Below the pieces are notes generated by a model. The model was not told the DNA's origin, searched no databases, and saw only the letters and a list, made by a program, of their open reading frames with translations. This document shows positions 43,020-51,957 of a stretch of DNA of 64,000 nucleotides, piece by piece. The stretch's first letter is position 1. The number at the start of each line of letters is the position of its first letter. Both the position numbers and the translations under genes were made by a program. Location: positions 1,116,001 through 1,180,000 of the forward strand of contig NZ_JACCBJ010000001.1 in the NCBI RefSeq assembly GCF_013408745.1, written 5' to 3'. This DNA comes from Leifsonia soli (GTDB lineage Bacteria; Actinomycetota; Actinomycetes; Actinomycetales; Microbacteriaceae).

Positions 43020-44618
43020 TCAGGCGAGAGAGATGAGGTCGAGGTAGTCGCGCGACCAGTGGTCCTCGACGCCGTCGGGGAGGATGAGGACGCGCTCCGG
43101 GTTCAGCGCCTCCACCGCTCCCTCGTCGTGGCTGACCAGGACGACCGCGCCCTCGTAGTGCGCCAGCGCATCCAGGATCTCCTCGCGGCTCGCCGGGTCG
43201 AGGTTGTTGGTCGGCTCGTCGAGCAGCAGCACATTCGCGCCGGAGACGACGATCATCGCCAGGGCGAGCCGGGTCTTCTCGCCGCCGGAGAGCACGCCCG
43301 CCGGCTTGTGCGCGTCGTCCCCCGTGAACAGGAACGAGCCGAGCACCCTGCGGGCCTCCGTCTCGGTGAGCGACGGCGATGACGACACCATGTTCTGGAG
43401 CACGCTGCGCTCGACGTCGATCGTCTCGTGCTCCTGGGCGTAGTAGCCGACCCGCAGTCCGTGGCCGGGCTCGACCTGCCCGGTGTCGGGCTTGTCGACG
43501 CCCGCGAGCATCCGGAGCAGGGTGGTCTTGCCCGCACCGTTCAGCCCGAGCACCACGACCTTCGAGCCGCGGTCGATGGCCAGATCGACGGCGGTGAAGA
43601 TCTCCAGCGAGCCGTAGCTCTTGGACAGGTCGCTCGCCTGCAGCGGCGTGCGGCCGCACGGCGCCGGGGTCGGGAACCGCAGCTTGGCGACCCGGTCGAC
43701 CTGGCGCACGTCCTCCAGCCCGGCGAGCAGCTTCTCGGCACGCGCGACCATCTGGTGCGCCGCCGCGGCCTTCGTCGCCTTCGCGCCGAACTTGGCGGCC
43801 TGCAGCTGCAGGGCGCCCGCCTTCTTCTCGGCGTTCGCGCGCTCCTTCTTGCGACGCTCCTCGTCGGCGGCGCGCTGACGCTGGTAGTTCTTCCAGCCCA
43901 TGTTGTAGATGTCGATGACCTGGCGGTTCGCATCCAGGTAGAAGACCCGGTTGACCGTCTCGCCGACCAGTTCGACGTCGTGCGAGATGACGATGAATCC
44001 ACCGGTGTAGTTCTTCAGGAACTCACGCAGCCAGATCACCGAGTCGGCGTCCAGGTGGTTGGTCGGCTCGTCCAGGATCATCGTGCGGGCATCGGAGAAC
44101 AGGATGCGCGCCAGCTCGATGCGCCGGCGCTGGCCGCCCGACAGCGTCTTCAGCGGCTGGTCGAGGATGCGGTCGGGCAGGTTGAGATTGGAGGCGATGG
44201 ATGCGGCCTCGGCCTCGGCGGCGTACCCGCCGAGCAGGTGGAAGCGCTCCTCCAGCCGTCCGTACTTCTTCATCGCCGCTTCGGACACGGCGGAGTCGGT
44301 GCTCGCCATGTCGACGGTGGCCTGCTGCATCCCGAGCACGATCGAGCCGAGGCCCCGGGCGTCGAGGATGCGCGTGCGAGCCAGGTCGTCGAGGTTGCCG
44401 GATCGGGGATCCTGCGGCAGGTAGCCGAGCTCCCCGGAGCGGTCCACTTTTCCGGCGGTCGGCAGCAGGTCGCCGGCGAGGACCTTGGTAAGCGTCGTCT
44501 TGCCGGCGCCGTTGCGGCCGACGAGTCCGATCTTGTCCCCGTCGGCGACGCGGAAGCTCACGTCCTCCATCAGAAGGCGTGCGCCAACGCGCAGCTCCAG
44601 CCCCTGCACGGCAAGCAC
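43020..44618 (-). CDS. ABC-F family ATPase
   Basis: 532 aa with two ABC domains and no membrane segment. Domain 1: [49 protein letters not shown]. Linker of charged helices (about residues 245-300, RQRAADEERRKKERANAEKK). Domain 2: [48 protein letters not shown] proteins act on ribosomes (translation factors or antibiotic resistance); which is unknown. GTG 44618 is preceded by AAGAGAA. It is the first gene of no clear operon. Confidence 0.94.
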   Translation of the reverse strand: MLAVQGLELRVGARLLMEDVSFRVADGDKIGLVGRNGAGKTTLTKVLAGDLLPTAGKVDRSGELGYLPQDPRSGNLDDLARTRILDARGLGSIVLGMQQATVDMASTDSAVSEAAMKKYGRLEERFHLLGGYAAEAEAASIASNLNLPDRILDQPLKTLSGGQRRRIELARILFSDARTMILDEPTNHLDADSVIWLREFLKNYTGGFIVISHDVELVGETVNRVFYLDANRQVIDIYNMGWKNYQRQRAADEERRKKERANAEKKAGALQLQAAKFGAKATKAAAAHQMVARAEKLLAGLEDVRQVDRVAKLRFPTPAPCGRTPLQASDLSKSYGSLEIFTAVDLAIDRGSKVVVLGLNGAGKTTLLRMLAGVDKPDTGQVEPGHGLRVGYYAQEHETIDVERSVLQNMVSSSPSLTETEARRVLGSFLFTGDDAHKPAGVLSGGEKTRLALAMIVVSGANVLLLDEPTNNLDPASREEILDALAHYEGAVVLVSHDEGAVEALNPERVLILPDGVEDHWSRDYLDLISLA

Positions 44619-44648
44619 GTCGTTCTCTTCTCTACTCGGTTCTCAGCA

Positions 44649-44710
44649 AACAGTTCCGGACTTTTTCGGCCCGACACGCCACGGCGCGGTCGAAAAAGTC
44701 CGGAACTGTT
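44649..44710. repeat. Long intergenic palindrome (20-bp perfect arms) between sufT and the ABC-F gene
   Basis: AACAGTTCCGGACTTTTTCG (44649-44668) and its exact complement (44691-44710) frame a 22-nt loop. Homologous in arm layout to the element at 40655. Both flanking genes are on the minus strand, so it sits between sufT and the ABC-F start rather than between convergent genes. Confidence 0.85.
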
Positions 44711-44724
44711 GGAAAGGGGGATGT

Positions 44725-45054
44725 TCAGATGGCGAAGCCGAGGGCGCGCATCATGTCGCGCCCGTCGTCGCTGATCCGCTCGGGACCCCACGGCGGCATC
44801 CACACCCAGTTGATGCGGAAGGCCTCGACGATCCCGTCGAGCGCCTCAGCCGTCTGCTCTTCGAGCACGTCGGTCAGCGGGCAGCCGGCACTGGTGAGCG
44901 TCATCGAGATGATGAGCGCGTTGTTCTCGTCGTCCCAGGCCAGATCGTAGATGAGGCCCAGGTCGACGACGTTGATCCCGAGCTCGGGATCCATGACGTC
45001 CTTCAGCGCCTCTTCGACCTGGTCGAAGAGCGCGGGACTCAGAGTGGCGGGCAT
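44725..45054 (-). CDS. sufT: Metal-sulfur cluster assembly factor (SufT/DUF59)
   Basis: 109 aa. Core motif DPELGINVVDLGLIYDL (about residues 22-38), then MTLTSAGCPLTDVLEEQ with the conserved Cys, and RINWVWMPPWGPERISDDGRD. The family helps mature Fe-S proteins together with the SUF system. TAGAAT at 45066-45061 lies exactly 6 nt before ATG 45054, so sufT seems to have its own leaderless promoter in addition to read-through from sufC, whose stop is 23 bp upstream. Confidence 0.94.
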   Translation of the reverse strand: MPATLSPALFDQVEEALKDVMDPELGINVVDLGLIYDLAWDDENNALIISMTLTSAGCPLTDVLEEQTAEALDGIVEAFRINWVWMPPWGPERISDDGRDMMRALGFAI

Positions 45055-45077
45055 GGTGGGATTCTACCTCTCGAAGC

Positions 45078-45869
45078 TCAGGAACCGACCTCGGCCGCCG
45101 ATGCGGCCGCAGGCTCGGGGGCGTCGACGTAGCGGTCGTAGCCCTCCTCCTCCAGGCGGTCGGCCAGCTCGGGGCCGCCCTGCTCGGCGACGCGGCCGGC
45201 GACGAACACGTGCACGAAGTCCGGCTTGATGTAGCGCAGGATGCGCGTGTAGTGCGTGATCAGCAGGATGCCGAGCCCGGTGTTGGCCTTCGCCCGGTTG
45301 ACGCCCTCCGACACGATCTTGAGCGCGTCGACGTCGAGGCCGGAGTCGGTCTCGTCGAGCACGGCGAACTTCGGCTTGAGCAGCTCCAGCTGGAGGATCT
45401 CGTTGCGCTTCTTTTCGCCGCCCGAGAAGCCCTCGTTGACGTTGCGCTCGGCGAACGACGAGTCCATGCGCAGCGCACCCATCGACTCCCGGACGTCCTT
45501 CACCCAGGTGCGGATGGACGGCGCCTGGCCGTCGATCGCCGTCTTGGCGGTGCGGAGGAAGTTGGTGTTGGTCACGCCGGGGATCTCGACCGGGTACTGC
45601 ATCGCGAGGAAGAGCCCGGCGCGGGCGCGCTCGTCGACGGTCATCGCGAGGACGTCCTCGCCGTCGAGCGTGATGCTGCCCTGGGTCACCGTGTACTTCG
45701 GGTGACCGGCGATCGTGTAGGCGAGGGTGGACTTGCCGGAGCCGTTCGGGCCCATGATCGCGTGGATCTCACCCTCGTTGATGGTGAGGTCGACGCCGTT
45801 CAGGATGGGCTTGGTGCCCTGGTCCGTCTCGACGGTGACGTGGAGGTCGCGGATCTCGAGGACTGACAT
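45078..45869 (-). CDS. sufC: Fe-S cluster assembly ATPase SufC
   Basis: 263 aa from ATG 45869. Walker A GPNGSGKSTLAYTIAG, signature GFSGGEKKRNEILQLELL, Walker B KFAVLDETDSGLDVDAL and the H-switch ITHYTRIL. SufC binds SufB and SufD to form the SufBC2D scaffold that assembles Fe-S clusters, energised by ATP. LDETDSGLD (rather than LDEPTSGLD) is typical of SufC. It starts 2 bp after the Rieske gene ends. The C-terminal 40 residues are A/E-rich. Confidence 0.97.
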   Translation of the reverse strand: MSVLEIRDLHVTVETDQGTKPILNGVDLTINEGEIHAIMGPNGSGKSTLAYTIAGHPKYTVTQGSITLDGEDVLAMTVDERARAGLFLAMQYPVEIPGVTNTNFLRTAKTAIDGQAPSIRTWVKDVRESMGALRMDSSFAERNVNEGFSGGEKKRNEILQLELLKPKFAVLDETDSGLDVDALKIVSEGVNRAKANTGLGILLITHYTRILRYIKPDFVHVFVAGRVAEQGGPELADRLEEEGYDRYVDAPEPAAASAAEVGS

Positions 45870-45871
45870 GG

Positions 45872-46201
45872 TTACTTGTTCACTTTCGGGGCGCTGGGGT
45901 CGATGAAGACGTCTCCGTCGATGATCTCGACGGGAAACACGGGGACCGGCTCGTAGGCCGGGAGGTTGAGGGGCTTGCCGGTGACCAGGGAGAACTGGGA
46001 CCCGTGGGCCCAGCACTCCAGGGTCTCGTCCTCGACGAAGCCCTCGGACAGCGAGATCTCGCCGTGGGTGCAGGTGTCGCCGATGGCGTGCACCGCACCG
46101 GACGAGTCCTTGACGACGGCGATGGGGACGCCGTCGAGCACGACGCGGGTGGCCTGGTTCTCGACCAGCTCCGCGACGGCCGCGACGCGCTGACCCGCCA
46201 T
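45872..46201 (-). CDS. Rieske-type 2Fe-2S ferredoxin
   Basis: 109 aa from ATG 46201. The two Rieske boxes CTHGEIS (about residues 45-51) and CWAHGSQF give the 2Cys-2His ligands. The fold is a soluble Rieske ferredoxin of the type found within actinobacterial suf operons, probably an electron carrier for cluster assembly. TGATG overlap with the sufD stop (46203-46199) shows translational coupling. Confidence 0.93.
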   Translation of the reverse strand: MAGQRVAAVAELVENQATRVVLDGVPIAVVKDSSGAVHAIGDTCTHGEISLSEGFVEDETLECWAHGSQFSLVTGKPLNLPAYEPVPVFPVEIIDGDVFIDPSAPKVNK

Positions 46202-47427
46202 CAGTGCTCGGCCCCGGCGTTCGGCGCGGACGGCGTCGACGCGGTGACCGTCGCCGACTCCAGCTCGTCCTCGATCTTCGCTTGCAGGCGCTCCTGGAGC
46301 GCCGGCGAGCCGATCTGCTGGACGATCTCGGCGAGGAAGCCGCGCACGACCAGACGGCGCGCCTCCTCCTCCGGGATGCCGCGGGACTGCAGGTAGAACA
46401 GCTGCTCGTCGTCGAACCGGCCGGTGGCGCTCGCGTGACCGGCCCCGAGGATGTCGCCGGTCTCGATCTCGAGGTTCGGCACGGAGTCGGCGCGGGCGCC
46501 GTCGGTCAGGACGAGGTTGCGGTTCTGCTCGTAGGTGTCGGTGCCGACGGCCGACGGGCCGATCAGCACGTCGCCGATCCAGACCGTGCGCGCGCCGACG
46601 CCCTGCAGCGCGCCCTTGTAGGTCACGCGGCTGCGGGTCTCGGGGCCGTCGTGGAAGACGTACACCTGCTGCTCGAGGTGCTGGCCGGCGTCGGCGAAGT
46701 AGGCGCCGAGGAGTTCGGCGTCCGACCGGGCGCCCGCCAGGTGGGCGGACGGGTTGAGCCGGACGACCCCGCCGCCGAGCGTGACGGCCACGTGCTTGAT
46801 GCGCGCGCCCTCGCCCAGCTCGGCGAAGTGGGCGGCGACGTGGAGGGCGTCGTCGTCCCACTCCTGGAGCGACACGACGGTGAGGTCGGCGTCCTTCCCC
46901 AGCAGGAACTCGACGTTCTCGGTCAGGTGCGCCGATCCGGTGTTCTGCAGGATCAGCGTAGCGACCGCTCCGGGGGCCACCTCGACGACCGTGTGCGCTG
47001 CGCGCGCCGGTCCGCCGAGGGCGGAACGCGTGAGCGTCACCTCGCGGCGGTCGCCGCTGAGGTCGGCTCCGATGGTCACGAGCAGGGCCTGCTCGAAGGC
47101 CGTCCAGGCGTTGGCGGACGCGCGGTCCTCCGGCTTCCCGCCTGCACCGATCCTGGCGTCGTCCCGCGTGATCCACGCGGTGGTCACACCGGGAGCGGCG
47201 GTCACGTCGTACACGTACGGCGAGCCGTCCAGCTCACCCGTGATGAGCTCCTGGAGCCGCGCGACGGGCGTGTACTTCCACATCGGCTCGCGACCGGTCA
47301 CCGCGGGGAAGTCGGAGACCTCCGTCGATGTGAACCGCTCGGCGCGGCTCTGGACGGGGACGGGCGCGCGCAGGTGCTTCGGGGCGGGGGCGGCCGTGTC
47401 GGTCGTCGTCGTCTCGATCTGCGTCAT
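46201..47427 (-). CDS. sufD: Fe-S cluster assembly scaffold SufD
   Basis: 408 aa from ATG 47427. The beta-helix core ([44 protein letters not shown]) and C-terminal [43 protein letters not shown] are typical. SufD partners SufB and SufC and lacks SufB's cysteine. ATG 47427 overlaps the sufB stop (ATGA). Confidence 0.96.
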   Translation of the reverse strand: MTQIETTTTDTAAPAPKHLRAPVPVQSRAERFTSTEVSDFPAVTGREPMWKYTPVARLQELITGELDGSPYVYDVTAAPGVTTAWITRDDARIGAGGKPEDRASANAWTAFEQALLVTIGADLSGDRREVTLTRSALGGPARAAHTVVEVAPGAVATLILQNTGSAHLTENVEFLLGKDADLTVVSLQEWDDDALHVAAHFAELGEGARIKHVAVTLGGGVVRLNPSAHLAGARSDAELLGAYFADAGQHLEQQVYVFHDGPETRSRVTYKGALQGVGARTVWIGDVLIGPSAVGTDTYEQNRNLVLTDGARADSVPNLEIETGDILGAGHASATGRFDDEQLFYLQSRGIPEEEARRLVVRGFLAEIVQQIGSPALQERLQAKIEDELESATVTASTPSAPNAGAEH

Positions 47428-48842
47428 CCGACAGAGCCTTCCATGCCCATCTCGATGAGCTTGTTGAGTTCCAGTGCGTACTCCATCGGGAGCTCGCGGG
47501 CGATCGGCTCGATGAAGCCGCGGACGATCATCGCCATGGCCTCGTCCTCCGGGAGCCCGCGCGACATCAGGTAGAACAGCTGCTCCTCGCTCACGCGCGA
47601 CACGGTCGCCTCGTGGCCGAGCTGCACGTCGTCGACGCGGATGTCGATGGCCGGGTAGGTGTCGGACCGCGAGATCGTGTCGACGAGCAGCGCGTCGCAG
47701 CGCACGGTGTTGGCGGAGTGGTGCGCGTTCGCGTCCACCCGCACCTCGCCGCGGTAGCCCGCGCGGCCGCCGCCGCGTGCGATCGACTTGGAGACGATCG
47801 ACGACTGCGTGTACGGCGCCATGTGGATCATCTTGGCGCCGGCGTCCTGGTGCTGACCGGGGCCGGCGAAGGCGACGGACAGCGTCTCGCCCTTGGCGTG
47901 CTCGCCCATCAGGTAGATCGACGGGTACTTCATCGTCACCTTGGAGCCGATGTTGCCGTCGATCCACTCCATGGTCGCGCCCTCGGCCGCGGTCGCCCGC
48001 TTGGTGACGAGGTTGTAGACGTTGTTGGACCAGTTCTGGATGGTCGTGTAGCGGACCCGCGCGTTCTTCTTGACGATGATCTCCACGACCGCGGAGTGCA
48101 GCGAGTCCGACTTGTAGATCGGCGCCGTGCAGCCCTCGATGTAGTGGACGTAGCTGCCCTCGTCCGCGATGATCAGGGTCCGCTCGAACTGGCCCATGTT
48201 CTCCGTGTTGATGCGGAAGTAGGCCTGCAGCGGGATCTCGACGTGGACGCCCTTCGGCACGTAGACGAACGAGCCGCCCGACCACACAGCGGTGTTCAGC
48301 GCGGCGAACTTGTTGTCGCCCGCCGGGATGACCGTGCCGAAGTACTCCTCGAAGATCTCGGGGTGCTCGCGGAGCGCGGTGTCGGTGTCGAGGAAGATGA
48401 CGCCCTGCTGCTCGAGGTCTTCGCGGATCTGGTGGTAGACGACCTCGGACTCGTACTGCGCGGCGACGCCGGCGACGAGGCGCTGGCGCTCCGCCTCCGG
48501 GATGCCGAGCTTCTCGTAGGTGTTCCGGATGTCCTCCGGGAGGTCTTCCCAGCTCTGCGCCTGCTTCTCGGTGGAGCGGACGAAGTACTTGATGTTGTCG
48601 AAGTCGATCTCCGACAGGTCGGCGCCCCAGGTCGGCATGGGCTTGCGCTCGAACAGCTGGAGGGCCTTGAGGCGGCGTTGCAGCATCCACTCGGGCTCCT
48701 TCTTGAGCGCCGAGATGTCTTTCACCACCTCGGGCGAGAGACCGCGACGAGCGGTGGACCCCGCGGCGTCGGAATCCGACCAGCCGAACTCGTACTGCCC
48801 CAAAGAGGCGAGCTCAGGCCGATCGATCAGGATGTCTGACAT
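47424..48842 (-). CDS. sufB: Fe-S cluster assembly scaffold SufB
   Basis: 472 aa from ATG 48842, GAGG ribosome site. Scaffold subunit of SufBC2[76 protein letters not shown] and [27 protein letters not shown] are family motifs. It lacks an intein insert, unlike several mycobacterial SufB genes. No sufR regulator gene lies upstream; the next gene is divergent ctaA. A long (328-bp) intergenic region carries possible regulatory sites. Confidence 0.97.
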   Translation of the reverse strand: MSDILIDRPELASLGQYEFGWSDSDAAGSTARRGLSPEVVKDISALKKEPEWMLQRRLKALQLFERKPMPTWGADLSEIDFDNIKYFVRSTEKQAQSWEDLPEDIRNTYEKLGIPEAERQRLVAGVAAQYESEVVYHQIREDLEQQGVIFLDTDTALREHPEIFEEYFGTVIPAGDNKFAALNTAVWSGGSFVYVPKGVHVEIPLQAYFRINTENMGQFERTLIIADEGSYVHYIEGCTAPIYKSDSLHSAVVEIIVKKNARVRYTTIQNWSNNVYNLVTKRATAAEGATMEWIDGNIGSKVTMKYPSIYLMGEHAKGETLSVAFAGPGQHQDAGAKMIHMAPYTQSSIVSKSIARGGGRAGYRGEVRVDANAHHSANTVRCDALLVDTISRSDTYPAIDIRVDDVQLGHEATVSRVSEEQLFYLMSRGLPEDEAMAMIVRGFIEPIARELPMEYALELNKLIEMGMEGSVG

Positions 48843-49170
48843 ATCTACCTCGTTTCCTTCCACTCGTAACCGGATATCAGTCCGGCTCATTCCCCTCGGA
48901 GAACACGGCTCACGCCGGTCGCTCCTGAGCGTCCTGATTGTGCGGGTGGCGGTGACTGCGTACCAACACGTGCGTACCTAGACTGTTCGGAGAGACGGGC
49001 CACGATGCCCCGGCGATGGACGGAGAAACCGGCCGCGCCACGCGCTGGGATGCGCGTTCCTCGAACCCACCAATTCTACAGGTGCGGCGCGGTATTAGTA
49101 GAGGCGCGCCTGCGCATTGCCCGAGTATCCGCAACCGGCCCCGCCGATCCGACCGAGAGAGTCCCGAACC
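48843..49170. promoter_or_regulatory. sufB-ctaA divergent intergenic region
   Basis: No gene is recognisable in these 328 bp. For ctaA, TAGACT at 48979-48984 is a candidate -10 and is directly preceded by the direct repeat TGCGTACC (48957-48964 and 48971-48978), which could be an activator site. For sufB a CCGGA-N6-TCCGG inverted repeat lies at 48870-48885, close to the start. A transcript from 48979 would have an unusually long leader of about 180 nt. Confidence 0.45.
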
Positions 49171-50112
49171 ATGAAGCGCATCATCGCCTGGCTGCCGGAT
49201 CGTGTCGACGGACGGCTGAAGGCGATCGCCTGGGTGTATCTGGTCGGCCAGGTCGTCCTGGTCGGGACCGGCGGCCTGGTGCGGCTCACGGCCAGCGGCC
49301 TCGGCTGCCCCACCTGGCCCAAGTGCACGAGCGACTCTCTCGTGAACACGCCGGAGATGGGCGTCCACGGCTTCATCGAGTTCGGCAACCGCGTCCTCAG
49401 CGCTCTGCTCGCGGTGGTCGCCATCGTCGCGTTCCTGGCCATCCTCCGGATGCGGAAGCAGCGCCCCGACCTGTTCTGGCTGACCCTCATCGCCGGCCTC
49501 GCCATCCCCGCGCAGGCGGTCATCGGCGGGCTCAGCGTCCTGAGCGGCCTGAACCCCTACGTGGTCGGTCTGCACTTCGTCGTCTCGATCGCGCTGGTCG
49601 CGACCTGCACCGCCTTCGTCTTCCGCGTCTACGCGGTCCCCGGGCCGCGTGTGCGCGCCGTGCCCGGCTGGTTCGCGGGCGTCGCCCACCTCACCAGCTT
49701 CGTCGTCGCCGTCACGATCCTGGTCGGCATCCTCACCACCGGCAGCGGTCCGCACGCCGGAGACGCGAATGCCCCGCGGAACGGGCTGAACCCCGAGATC
49801 CTGCAGCATGTCCACGCGATCCCCGCGTACGTCACCTTCGCGCTGACCCTGGTGCTCGTCGTGGGGTCCTTCCGGTATCGCACCACCCAGGTGCACCGCT
49901 TCACGCAATACCTGCTCGCCGTCGAGCTGGTGCAGATCGTCGTCGGGCTCATCCAGGCGAACACGGGGCTGCCGGGCATCCTGGTCGGCATCCACATGAC
50001 CCTTGCCGCGCTGCTGGCCTCGGCGATGACCGCGGTCATCCTCTCGCTCAAGGCTCCGGCGGCGGCCCTGGACGTGCCGGAGGGGTCAGCGGCCGACGCC
50101 GTCGCGGCTTAG
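49171..50112 (+). CDS. ctaA: Heme A synthase (COX15/CtaA)
   Basis: 313 aa, about eight membrane helices. It oxidises the C8 methyl of heme O to give heme A for cytochrome aa3 oxidase. Conserved heme-ligand histidines appear in VHGFIEFGNRVLS, LHFVVSIALV, HVHAIPAYVTFAL and GIHMTLAAL. The pair CPTWPKC (with CTS downstream) near the first periplasmic loop matches the CtaA cysteine pair. ATG 49171 is preceded by GAGAGAG about 10 nt upstream. ctaB lies downstream on the opposite strand. Confidence 0.95.
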   Translation: MKRIIAWLPDRVDGRLKAIAWVYLVGQVVLVGTGGLVRLTASGLGCPTWPKCTSDSLVNTPEMGVHGFIEFGNRVLSALLAVVAIVAFLAILRMRKQRPDLFWLTLIAGLAIPAQAVIGGLSVLSGLNPYVVGLHFVVSIALVATCTAFVFRVYAVPGPRVRAVPGWFAGVAHLTSFVVAVTILVGILTTGSGPHAGDANAPRNGLNPEILQHVHAIPAYVTFALTLVLVVGSFRYRTTQVHRFTQYLLAVELVQIVVGLIQANTGLPGILVGIHMTLAALLASAMTAVILSLKAPAAALDVPEGSAADAVAA

Positions 50113-50646
50113 CCGGCCGACGCGCGCCTCGCGCAGTTCGCCGTGCAGGCTGACGACCGTGCGGATCCCGTCGCCGAAACCGAAGCCCGCCGCCTCCGCC
50201 AGTCGCCTGCTCGCCTCGTTGCCGGGCACGTACTCCCAGTTGAGCCGCTCGAATCCCAGTCCGTCCGGGTCGAGCGCGTAGCGGGCGACGGCGCCGAGCG
50301 CCTCCCGCATGTAGCCCTGCCCGCGCGCCCACGGCCCGGACCAGCAGCCGAGCGAGGCCGAGCCGGGGTGCTCGTCCCTGCGCACCTCGAGCGCGCCGAG
50401 GAGGCGGCCGTCGCCGCGTGCACGCACAGCCCACACGGTGTACTGGCGGCTCGCCAGCCCGTGCGGGCAGTAGCTGCGCACGAAGAACTCCGCGCTCTCG
50501 CGGGTGTATGGCGACGGCAACGGCACCCAGCGCTGGGTCGCGGGGTCCTGACAGGCCGCCAGCACGTCCGGGACGTCGTCGTCCGTCGGGGCGTCGAGCA
50601 CGAGGCGGGGCGTCGCCAGACGCATGGTCAGCACCGGTGCCGTCAT
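50086..50646 (-). CDS. GNAT-family N-acetyltransferase (RimJ/RimL-like)
   Basis: 186 aa from ATG 50646. TPRLVLDAPTDDDVPDVLAACQDP is the usual start; the acetyl-CoA loop is in SGPWARGQGYMREALGAVARYAL (R/QxxGxG/A), and FERLNWEYVPGNEASRRLAEAAGFGFGD is the typical C-terminal strand-helix. It is of the type acting on proteins or small amines. TAACAT at 50658-50653 lies 6 nt before ATG (leaderless). Its 3' end overlaps the end of ctaA by 27 bp, tail to tail. Confidence 0.9.
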   Translation of the reverse strand: MTAPVLTMRLATPRLVLDAPTDDDVPDVLAACQDPATQRWVPLPSPYTRESAEFFVRSYCPHGLASRQYTVWAVRARGDGRLLGALEVRRDEHPGSASLGCWSGPWARGQGYMREALGAVARYALDPDGLGFERLNWEYVPGNEASRRLAEAAGFGFGDGIRTVVSLHGELREARVGRLSRDGVGR

Positions 50647-50732
50647 GCGCACATGTTAGAGCCAGGCGGGCCCTCGCGGCACGGGTTTTCGCGTACGGAC
50701 TCCCCGGCGGGCGCTGTCAGCCGCGGCCGCGC

Positions 50733-51653
50733 TCAGAACGGCAGCAGCGGGTCGATCGCGACGGCGAGGAAGATCAGCGTCAGGTAGGCGATCGAGCCGT
50801 GGAAGACGCGCATCGGCGACACCGTCTCGTGACGGATCGCGAGGTTGTACAGACGGTGCGACTCGTAGATGAACCAGCCGCCGGCGACCAGGGATACGGC
50901 CGTGTACAGCAGCCCCATCCCGGCGACCGGGATGAGCAGGAGCGAGCACGCCACCATGGCCCACGCGTACAGGATGACCTGCAGGCCGACCACGGCGCGC
51001 CCGCGGACCACCGCGAGCATCGGCACGCCGGCCTCCTGGTAGTCCGACCGGTACTTCATCGACAGCGGCCAGTAGTGCGGCGGCGTCCAGAGGAAGATGA
51101 TGCCGAACAGGATGACGGGCGCCCAGTCCAGGGAGCCGGTCACGGCCGCCCAGCCGATCAGCACGGGCATGCAGCCGGCGACGCCGCCCCAGACGATGTT
51201 CTGCGGCGTGCGGCGCTTGAGGATGAGCGTGTAGAAGACGACGTAGAGCAGGATGGCCGCGACCGAGAGCGCGGCGGCGAGCCAGTTCGTGAAGAATCCG
51301 AGCACCAGCACCGAGGCGATGCCCAGCGCCCAGGCGAAGACGAGAGCCTCGCGGTCGGAGAGCTCGCCGGTGACGAGCGGCCGGTTCTTCGTGCGCCGCA
51401 TGACGCGGTCGATGTCACGGTCGATGTAGCAGTTGAAGGCGCCGGCGGACCCGGCGCTCATGTAGCCGCCGACGACCGTGGCGAGCACCAGCCACAGGTT
51501 CGGGATGCCGTGCGCGGCGAGGATCATCGTCGGGACGGTCGTGACCAGGAGCAGTTCGACGACCCGCGGTTTGGTGAGGGCGACGTACGCCTTCACCTTG
51601 CGAGCGACGCCGATGCGGCCCGGTTCGACACGGCTCTCTACAGCGACGTCCAT
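50733..51653 (-). CDS. ctaB: Protoheme IX farnesyltransferase (heme O synthase)
   Basis: 306 aa UbiA-family membrane enzyme that adds farnesyl to protoheme, giving heme [21 protein letters not shown] (DxxxD-type motif, about residues 70-90) and [15 protein letters not shown] in the second half are the prenyl-diphosphate and substrate sites; eight or nine membrane helices are visible, with [16 protein letters not shown] in loop. GAGGAG ribosome site precedes ATG 51653. Together with ctaA it provides heme A. Confidence 0.96.
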   Translation of the reverse strand: MDVAVESRVEPGRIGVARKVKAYVALTKPRVVELLLVTTVPTMILAAHGIPNLWLVLATVVGGYMSAGSAGAFNCYIDRDIDRVMRRTKNRPLVTGELSDREALVFAWALGIASVLVLGFFTNWLAAALSVAAILLYVVFYTLILKRRTPQNIVWGGVAGCMPVLIGWAAVTGSLDWAPVILFGIIFLWTPPHYWPLSMKYRSDYQEAGVPMLAVVRGRAVVGLQVILYAWAMVACSLLLIPVAGMGLLYTAVSLVAGGWFIYESHRLYNLAIRHETVSPMRVFHGSIAYLTLIFLAVAIDPLLPF

Positions 51654-51957
51654 TGCTCCTCGTGATGTGTCGGCGGATGTACTCAGACGGTATCCGATTC
51701 TACGTCACGTCGAGCACCGGCCGACCGGGTACCCCGTGTACGCCCCTGGCACAACCGGCTGGGGGAACACCCCACGTTTCGTGCGCGTTACCTATACTTG
51801 GAGGTGCTCGCCAGCCGAAGCCCTGTTCCGGCCGCACTCTTTGTAGGACGGTGACGGAGGAATGGCTCGGCGCCGATGACGTCCACGGCGCGCACTACCT
51901 CAACCGGTGCGGGTTCCACGACGACCCTCACCACATCGACGAAGGGTCAGTTTTCAC
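51654..51957. promoter_or_regulatory. ctaB-tkt intergenic region with tkt promoter and leader
   Basis: These 304 bp hold no convincing gene. TATACT at 51793-51798 is a clear -10 for tkt; a start near 51805 leaves a leader of about 150 nt. In the leader a GGAGG is followed by ATG 51861 with a five-codon reading frame (MARRR) and an overlapping 49-codon frame from GTG 51851 that runs past the tkt start. TAGAAT (51702-51697) is a candidate -10 for ctaB. Confidence 0.5.

Noticed and set aside
48870..48885. CCGGA-N6-TCCGG read as a SufR site
   Set aside because: I recall no SufR consensus that fits it, so it is only listed as part of the intergenic region.
51861..51875. Five-codon frame MARRR in the tkt leader
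   Set aside because: Good GGAGG spacing, but too short to be called a gene without conservation; kept as an observation only.
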